Shown: positions 56,705 to 64,000 of the stretch, one piece after another | How the letters are laid out: each line of letters opens with the position of its first letter | Position numbering within the stretch: the stretch's first letter is position 1 | Source: Mytilus trossulus | Taxonomy: Eukaryota; Mollusca; Bivalvia; Mytilida; Mytilidae | DNA: 64,000 nucleotides | Assembly: GCF_036588685.1 (NCBI RefSeq) | Contig: NC_086374.1 | Span: forward strand, 89,274,059-89,338,058 | Direction: 5' to 3' | Translations under genes and position numbers: made by a program | The notes under the pieces: model-generated | What the model was told of the DNA's origin: nothing | Seen by the model: only the letters and a program-made list of their open reading frames with translations | Database searches by the model: none

Positions 56705-58984
56705 GGTATCTAATAGTTTTCTGCGAACACATAATTCTCGTGTCTGTATTCGCGGCAAATTAGATCTACGACTTATAATGATTGTTAAATAGATATGAAC
56801 TGGATAATGGACATGGTTTAAGTATTGGTATCATTACTGTGTATTAAAAATTGTTTCATCTTGTTTGTGTGATTTTTTTTATTGAAAAAAGAGTTGAAGT
56901 ATGTTTCATTATGTGACAGATTTTATTTTCCTTAAAAGTTTCCTTCATTAGTTGTCGTATTCATTTTGGATTTAACTTTTGATCTTGGTGCACTTATTTC
57001 TGTAAGCTTTCACCTGGATATGTATAACGTGAAACTGGCAAATTAAACATATTTAATACTTATTACTAGACATCGCATCATTATCAAAATTCCCTTATCA
57101 AATGGCATTATCAAATACTCAAACACATCAAAAGAATGTAAACACCTGTCATATTCAAGACCCGGTATTATAAGTAGTTCAACCTCTGATTTATAATACA
57201 GTCGCATTAAATTCCATTAAATTGTCAATAATGTATAAAGAAAACCTCAGGCATAGATTACCTTAGCCTGTATTTGGCAACACTTTTAGGAATTTTGGAT
57301 CTCAATGCTCTTCAACTTCGTACTTTATTTGGCTTTTTTTTTTTTTTTTTTTTAAATTTTTTAGATTCGAGCGTAACTGATGAGTCCTTTGTAGACGTAA
57401 CGCGCGTCTGACGTATATATAAAATGTAGTCCTGATATCTATGATGAGTTTATTTACAAACATAAAAGGTTCAATTCTCAAATTAAGATAAAAAGTAAAA
57501 TTGTCAAAATTGGACGGATGGCAGTCAACATTGATTCATAATCTAATCTTAATAATAAAACAAACAAACATTTTTTTAAGGGGCGAGTTGAAGGACGCCT
57601 TCGGGTGCGGGAGTTTCTCGCTACATTGAAGACCCATTGGTGGCCGTCGTCTGTTGTCTGCTCTATGGTCGGGTTGTTGTCGCTTTGACACATTCCCCAT
57701 TTCCTTTCTCAATTTTAAATATGTCAACAAAATATAACAAAGTGTCATGTAGACAAAGCCTATAAGCAAAAATGAAGAACAAGAACACAAAAATGAACAA
57801 AGCACAATAACCCGATAACGGAATGTATAAGTACCGAGCAACAACTGAACAGTAAAGTAATATTACTTTTATTGTTAAGTCTATTTTATTGATATTCATG
57901 TGACGTGGCTCGGTAAATGTACATCCCGTCATTGTGTGTCCTTTTGTAATACTCGTATTCTAAAGCTATCGTCCAACATTTTAGTATGCTTGTCTCACAA
58001 TTTTACTAATGTACTTCGTTTATATGCCGTTTTATGTTGTTTTGGATACATATATGACGTGGCTCTGTACTTATGCATACCGTTATCGTGTAAATGCACT
58101 ATAGAACATTTGTGTATTGTTCTCTTTAATTTTTCCTTATATGCTTGATCTATAGTCCATTTGTGCTTCTTTGTTAGATATGTGTTTTTTTATAGCGATA
58201 AAGATAATAATGTTGACCGATTTACCCCTATTCTTGACACATTTTTATCTATTATGTGTGTTTATTTTGTTAACACATCGTTGTTAATATAAAGGAGTTT
58301 GTTGCAACTGTCATACAATTGAAAGTTCAAGTCAGGAATATGACAGTTAGTTTGATGTGTATAAACTCAGCAGAGATACCAGGTTTGAAATTTTGTATTT
58401 GCGACAGACGTGCATTTCGTCTACAAAAGACTAGTCAGTGACGCTCGAATAAAAAAAAGTCAAAAAGGCCAAATAAAGGACGAGATTGAAGAGCATTGAG
58501 GACCAAACATTTCTCAAAGTTTTTCTTTTTTTTTGGCAAAGGTAATCTGCTCCTGAGGTAGAAAGTCTCAGTATTTAAAAAATTCGAAGTTTTGTGAACA
58601 GTTAATTTATAAATATGACCCTATCAATGAAAATTCATGTCAGCACAGTAGTGCAGACTACTTGGCAGATGATATCCATGGGGAAAAAAACTCCACCAGC
58701 AGTGGCATCGAACCAGTGGTTGTAAATAAACTCATCATAGATACTAGGATTGAAATTTTGTATTTGCGGCAGACCCACGTTTCGTCTACAAAGGCTTTTC
58801 AGTGACACTTGAATAAAAAGAATATAGTGATGACTACACGGCTGGTGATATAAAATCTCCACCAGCAGTGGCTTTTACCCAGTGTTTGAGCTTTTAATTT
58901 TGCCATTTGATTGTGGCCTATCTGTTTTGAATTTTCCTCGCAGTTCAGTATTTTTGTGATTTTACTTTTTATTGATAATTTACA
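56705..58984. repeat. upstream flank of vanin B with dispersed repeats
   Basis: 57790-58140 pairs with 34300-34640 of unit A. Inserted repeats: 57240-57440 (with a run of 20 T at 57334-57353 and 'aacgcgcgtctgacgtatat'), 57590-57715 (member of the 0.6-kb family, minus), 58380-58510 and 58737-58815 (inverted relatives of 33595). No gene is recognised. Confidence 0.6.
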
Positions 58985-59245
58985 AAAACAAATAAAAGAA
59001 CACTTACATACATTATCAATATTACGTACAACGTAAGTACCTAGAATCTCTGCTCCAAGACCATCATGTATTATCTGTAACGTTGATACGGAATATTTAT
59101 CACCAAAGTCTTGGTATATAATATTCCGATGAACCTTTTCTTTAAAAAAGACGAACAGTTCTTTGACAATAACCTTGGTAAACTTTCTGCTCAGATACTG
59201 GTGACGTTTTATTAAGTCTGAGTGACAGTTGCAAGCACGTGAATA
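58985..59245 (-). pseudogene. RT C-terminal fragment
   Basis: Minus-strand YSRACNCHSDLIKRHQYLSR, KFTKVIVKELFVFFKEKVH, DKYSVSTLQIIHDGLGAEIL matches the thumb region of the RT relics at 552-842 and 37093 (YSRAC, then the R/L-rich stretch, then YxVS). It is open over about 80 codons, probably as a decayed fragment. The YSRAC start follows 'ttttttcag', which is likely coincidental. Confidence 0.6.
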
Positions 59246-59931
59246 CTGAAAAAGTTGGGAAATGTATATCCAATATGTAGGTCAAGTTCGTATATTACAG
59301 CTTGAGTGGGGGATTTATAATTCCAAATTCAAATCTCGTTTGTCATTGATTCGTGTACTGAAATGACTTTTTATGTAAAATTTGGGGCATAAGTCTAAAA
59401 AGAAGGCTGAGGAAGCTTGTCTAATGCTTCGTTAATTTCATTTTCTGGAAGATATATTAATGGAACTCAATTAGCAAATTTGGATTGTTTACGGAAAGAA
59501 CATCATCAGTATATCTGAAGGTGAAATTAATCTGGCTTCTTTGATCTTCTTATTTTTTACAACACGTTAGTGTCTGCATGAACTGCGATTCATATCAAAA
59601 TTAAAATATTAAAATAAGAGGCACACAGTTCGTTCCTAAAGGAATGCCGACAATTGATTTGAAAAAGACTACCTTTAAATTCAACGAATATGTGGTTTAT
59701 AAGAAACTCATCATACTGATCAGTAGTTCCTCTTTGTCGTATGTTTTACCTTTGTGTACACTATTAATAAAGCACGCATTGAGTATCTCAAAATAATAAA
59801 TTTACAGCATTTTCTAATATTTTTATATTGAAAGGAATTGTGGATTACTTCCAATAGAAGATTTTTTAATTTCACATGGGTAATGGTGGTGCATGTATAC
59901 AGGGTTGAACAATCAAATGTTGTTACATCCC

Positions 59932-60704
59932 AGCTCTTTTGTTCTAACAGGGATGATCTGGGCCGGATCACCCCTACCAGATCAACCCAGTTTGAGTTTC
60001 TTTGTTAGACTCTTGTTATGCATGCTTTCCTTTGTTCTGTAACATTTTGGCGGGAATGTCAAATCCACTATAAAACTTATTATTAATTTTACGGAAAAGA
60101 CTATCTATCAAAATTCACGCAGAAAAAATCCAGTGTCTGTGCTGGGATTCGAACTCAAGACCTTTACCATATCAAGCCACAATACATACCACTACACCAG
60201 GATGACTGGATAAGAACTACATGTAATGTAACATACATAAAGGAAGCAAGAACTTTTTAATAAGTGGGGCGAGTTGGCAGACCTTTATTCAGTGGGGTTT
60301 AAACCTTTTTCGTTAATAGGTGAGTTATCAGACTGATTGTTCAATTTGATTATATACTTTTTCAAAAGTGTGGTGAATCGGTACACAAGAGTGGGGTGAT
60401 TTTCTATAAAGTGGCGATATTGTGTGGGCCGATTGGCAAGTGGGGCGAGTTGACATTGTTTGATATCTGCTCATCGTGTTCGGGGGTCATAAAGGGTCTA
60501 CATCATATAGTAATATATAAAGTATATTATAATGGTTGTGTGGCGTTCTAAATGAATTGTAAATGGTTTTTCGTCTAATCTAAAACAGCTGGGATGTAAA
60601 AAAGTTATCCCATTCGGACTTGGTGTGTCAGTGTTAGATCACCCTCTGGCCTCCAGCCATCGGGGTGATCTTACACTGACACACCGCGTTCTTCTGGGAT
60701 AACT
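59932..60704 (-). mobile_element. 773-base composite element: hairpins plus tRNA-like core (copy 2)
   Basis: Inverted relative to copy 1 (43836-44608), same length. Ends GTTACATCCCAGCTC and TCTGGGATAACT. The terminal hairpin at 60604-60704 has stems 'ggtgtgtcagtgttagatca' and 'gtgatcttacactgacacac'. The tRNA-like core is 60129-60210 on the minus strand. The uninterrupted site is seen at 39685-39710 in the sister RT relic. Confidence 0.82.
60129..60210 (-). repeat. tRNA-like core, 82 bases
   Basis: The minus strand starts TCCAGTC and ends ACTGGA (six-pair acceptor-like stem). It has TGGTGTAGTGGTATG (A-box-like) and GAGTTCGAATCCCAG (B-box and T-loop-like). The T stem has one mismatch, and I could not fit a clean anticodon stem. 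It is best read as a tRNA-derived pol III promoter inside a mobile element rather than a working tRNA gene. Confidence 0.65.
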
Positions 60705-61112
60705 ATTATGAACAAAGTAATTTCAGAAAAAGATCGAGATTTAAAAATCACCCGAAGTTCTTTAGAGTTGTTTAGAATCAACATGTGGTTTATACCACTA
60801 CGTAAGTAAACAGTTTCACAATATATCTGAAGACCCTGTTTCACTGAGAACAGATTTTTTTGGTCAATCTAATGAACAATTCTTAAATCAAACATGCAGA
60901 TGAGCCGGATAATCAATCATTGTTTGTACGGAATTTTGTGAAGTTTTAGAATCAAATACAAACAAGTTAAGTCCTCCGATTTGTTGTTCGATGTGCTGTT
61001 CATTGAAGCCATATTATAAAGTACCTCTGAACCAGTGACGACTCTACAACAGATTTCATCCTTCGGATTACCAGCAGTGATGGTGTTACAAGGCTGACAT
61101 ATAGAATTCGTC

Positions 61113-61425
61113 TAAATAAAGGCAACAGTAGTATACCGATGTTCAAAACTAATAAATCGATAGAAAAAAAACCCAAATCCGGGTCACAAACCAAAACCGA
61201 GGGAAACGCATTAAATATAGGAGAGAGACGACACAACATTAAAATGTAACACACACAGAAACGAACTAAGCATTAGACAAAATCCGATGAGAATAACAAA
61301 TATTACATCAAAACTAAATGCATTAATTCGGGATAGAAAAGTACCGTGCCACATCTTATAATAATATGAATAGACACTCAAATATAAGAGGAAACAAACG
61401 ACACAAAAGAAAAAGTAGGCAAACG
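61113..61425 (+). repeat. dispersed repeat with 'ataaaggcaacagtagtata'
   Basis: Same family as 35546-35900; 'gagggaaacgcattaaatat' and 'aaatccgatgagaataacaa' are the shared anchors. Confidence 0.65.
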
Positions 61426-61429
61426 ATTT

Positions 61430-61511
61430 ACTCTTCCCTCCCCGGGATTCGAACTTATGCTTCTGACATATCGTGGCACCAAATCGCATTTCACTATGCG
61501 GTACGCGCTAG
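61430..61511 (-). repeat. tRNA-like/SINE fragment
   Basis: The minus strand reads CTAGCGCGTACCGCATAGTG and, further on, AAGTTCGAATCCCGGGGAGG, spaced like pol III A and B boxes. Acceptor ends do not pair well, so I do not call it a tRNA gene. Confidence 0.5.
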
Positions 61512-61616
61512 ATATATATATATAATTATGAAAAAGAAATGTTTTTTACATAGAATATTAAGCAAGTTTTAGCAAATATTCTGAATAAAATCAAAACTTA
61601 TAAAAGTTGAAAAAGG

Positions 61617-62187
61617 AGTAGGGGCAATAAGGCCCTTTTTTGGCCCCAAAATTACTACAAATTCAAAAGATATCATATATATTCTTAAATAACTGAAAAG
61701 TTGACTTAGGTAAAATATACTCAGAAAAACAAAACAAATTTGACATCGAACACGTTACCATGGTAACAAATCATGACTAAATTTGCATATTTTGTAAAAT
61801 CTCATGATTTTCCTTGTTTTTCATCAAATTTTAAGTACATTTTAGATTAAAAAAGTATGTGCGCACCTAAGAAACAACTTTACATTTGGTGAGATTATGC
61901 CAATAGTTATAATAAAGCTTCTGTTAAATATTTTGTTGTTTCTCGGCTGCGCAGGATGTTTCCACAACGGAAATACAGATTGAAAACTGCATTAGTTCTG
62001 TATTTTTCATCCTTTTATTCAAAATAGTACACATTATGACGTAATTGTGACGTCATAAGATAAAAATCTTTATGTTTTTTATTTATATTTTTTTACCCTA
62101 TACATTTCTAAACATTATGTGCCAATTTGAAATAGTTATCAAACATTTTATTTTCTTGGGCCAAAACTAGGCCTTACTGCTTCACTA
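61617..62187. mobile_element. MITE-like element with 'gcaataaggcc' inverted ends
   Basis: The left end 'agtaggggcaataaggccct' and the right end, whose inverse reads 'gaagcagtaaggcctagttt', form imperfect inverted repeats of about 25 bases. The interior is AT-rich without coding; it has 'gttaccatggtaac' near 61757. Confidence 0.5.
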
Positions 62188-64000
62188 CATAATATATTTC
62201 AATGATTTCGATGGTCATTTAATGAATATCATACAAATGAGATGTTAAGCTAGCTTGGAACCAGGTTTAGTATACCATCTTCTAAATAAGGAAATGCCTG
62301 TACCAAGATAGGAATATGACAACTATTTTCCGATTATAAGATATGTTTCCCCTTTGGATTTTGCTTATTTACCATCTTTTTCTTATTTGGATTATCTTTG
62401 GAGTTCATTATTTTGGTTTTTTTTTGTATTTTGTTATATTACCTTTTGAAGGACATATAGTTAAACATGAGTTACATCTTTAATTTCACACCCTTCTTAC
62501 TCTCCTATCGTCTCGTTTTTATCTCAAAATTTATCACCTAGGTTTGGGCAGTGACCAATGTGGAACATTGATTGTTATTTGTGGTTTAAGATTTAACGTC
62601 GTATAGACACATTAACCGAACAATATTAGTTAAGGTTTTAAAAAATTATCCAAAAATATTACACATAGGATGTGCCCATATATTTAAATGATACAAAACC
62701 AACATCTATTTATGAACACGGTGTGACTAAAAAATAAGTATTAAAAAAAGCTTAAGTCACTTTATACATAAAGCACAATAACAAAAATACGGAGCTCTAA
62801 GGAAAATTTAAAAAAGGATTTTTCCAGGGTTGCGTTCAATATCGTAGCGACTACGTAGTGTTTCGTAGATTTTGACTATTGAACGAGTAACTATAGACTA
62901 GTTGTTACATATATATTGATAGTTACGTAGCTGCTACGATATTGAACTCAACCCTGGTTTCATAGGTAGCCAAACCTCTAACTTGTATGATAGCCGCATA
63001 AAATGCCATTATATTGACAACATTGAGTTAACAAAACAAACAAATTCAACACCAGTCAATACTGTTTTTTAATCTTAATCACTTCAAAAACAAACAAATA
63101 TGTTATAAAAAAAGCAATGTTGCATATAGATAGCACATAAGTAAAAATATTGATTACTTGATTGATTGATTTACTTTCTTCTTTGTCAGCTTTTCGTTAC
63201 AAAATTTAGATAAAAGCACATGGCAAAATTCGTATCATATGCCGTATCATCTGGAGATATCAATATCAGGACGAGGGCCTTTTGGCTCTGTCAAATATTT
63301 AAAACTTCTGTATTTACTGCTTAATATATGATAAAACTTTTTATCAATTTTGTAATTACCAAAATACAAAACGTCATATACAAAAGACTATTAAAATTAA
63401 GATATCAATATTCCTGTTGTAGTATGATTTAGACATGTTGTATAAGTTAATAACATAAAATAAAACATTATTAAAACAAAATATGAATATTCAAATTAAA
63501 AACAAATTGTAATAAAAGTAATTTAGATAATATAAAATAATTATGTATTTCTCTGAATAAAAACATATCAAAAATATATCTAAAGTGTAATATTACCAGC
63601 ATAATTATAGACATATAGTTTTGACAGCAAATGAATGTCTTCCCAAATCCAGTATAATAAAATTGAGAATGGAAATAGGGAATGTGCCAAAGAGAAAACA
63701 ACCCCGCCAAAAAAGCTGAAAACAGCTGTAGGCCGCCAATGTGTCTCCATATCGCACCACACCGGGCCTAAGCATGCTCCTAAACAAAATGTGTTCAGTG
63801 ACAATGGACGTCGTACTTTACTCCGAAATATATAAAAGAAACTCAAATCAAAAATCATACAAAGTAATAATAGTTGTATGTATTATAGAAGTTAAAACCC
63901 TTGATGGATAAACAAAACCTCTACACTCCCAATCCCTTCAAAAAAAAGCAAACGGAATGTGCAATATTCTCTGCATTTTCTTAGCCATAAGATAAAATTT
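62188..64000. other. right edge: repeats, no gene
   Basis: It contains the foldback at 62824-62957 and a member of the 0.6-kb repeat family at about 63655-63850 ('aaattgagaatggaaatagg'). The overlapping minus-strand open frames at 63471-63858 lie across that repeat and are not a gene. The rest is AT-rich with nothing recognised. Confidence 0.5.
62824..62957. repeat. MITE with 25-base inverted ends
   Basis: 'ccagggttgcgttcaatatc' 'gtagc' at the left is repeated as 'gctacgatattgaactcaac' 'cctgg' at the right. Inner words 'actacgtagtg' and 'agttacgtagct' continue the symmetry. Confidence 0.85.

Larger units (their letters stand above)
59395..60990 (-). pseudogene. RT relic split by the 773-base element
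   Basis: The open part at 59720-59971 gives TTFDCSTLYTCTTITHVKLK and NLLLEVIHNSFQYKN, the finger/palm start of the same RT family. After the insertion (59932-60704) the relic continues to about 60950 in parallel with 39690-39940. Stops and frame breaks throughout. Confidence 0.65.

Noticed and set aside
60129-60210. A genuine tRNA gene
   Set aside because: Acceptor and box motifs are suggestive, but the T stem has a mismatch, I could not fit an anticodon stem, and the segment sits inside a mobile element present twice.
61430-61511. A second tRNA gene
   Set aside because: Only the B-box region is convincing; the ends do not pair. More likely a SINE fragment.
63471-63858. Overlapping minus-strand open frames at the right edge
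   Set aside because: They cover a member of the 0.6-kb dispersed repeat family; the frames are incidental.

Overview
This window is AT-rich, intron-containing animal DNA. It is almost certainly from a bivalve of the mussel family, probably Mytilus. The evidence is GT-AG spliced, GPI-tailed vanin-like genes, a molluscan-style Cys-loop ligand-binding domain, and a dense background of short dispersed repeats that I recognise as typical of mussel genomes (for example the family whose edge reads 'gttgtctcattggcaatcat'). No prokaryotic features are present. Introns were assigned by eye from splice sites, codon phase and protein-family conservation.

Layout. Two vanin/biotinidase-like genes lie in the same (minus) orientation: copy A (exon 1 33153-33359, exon 2 25383-26741) is intact, and copy B (exon 1 56349-56555, exon 2 50636-51928) is broken. 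They sit in a large old segmental duplication: roughly 1130-34700 (unit A) matches 43090-58200 (unit B) in many blocks, both orientations being the same. A third, partial unit (about 40490-42680) keeps only the last bases of a vanin gene. Unit A was later expanded by two big insertions: a TTAA-flanked DNA transposon of about 14 kb (7449-21497) carrying a broken multi-exon transposase-like gene, and a young gag-only LTR element (22006-25260). Units B and C show the sequence without the DNA transposon, which defines the insertion.

Between the units (34785-39990) is a nested graveyard: a BEL/Pao pol relic on the minus strand split by Penelope-like reverse-transcriptase (RT) fragments and by short repeats. 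Unit B also holds a gene not seen in unit A: an Ig-like domain exon followed, in matching intron phase, by three exons of a Cys-loop receptor ligand-binding domain (49766-50043, 49264-49388, 48472-48608, 47684-47990). No transmembrane exons are visible. The right end (58985-64000) holds another RT relic, interrupted by a 773-base composite element with hairpins and a tRNA-like core, then repeats and foldback elements.

The most interesting objects are the Ig plus Cys-loop domain gene, the large TTAA element with its unusual transposase-like protein family, the 773-base tRNA-like/hairpin element present twice, and the vanin duplication with its decaying copies.
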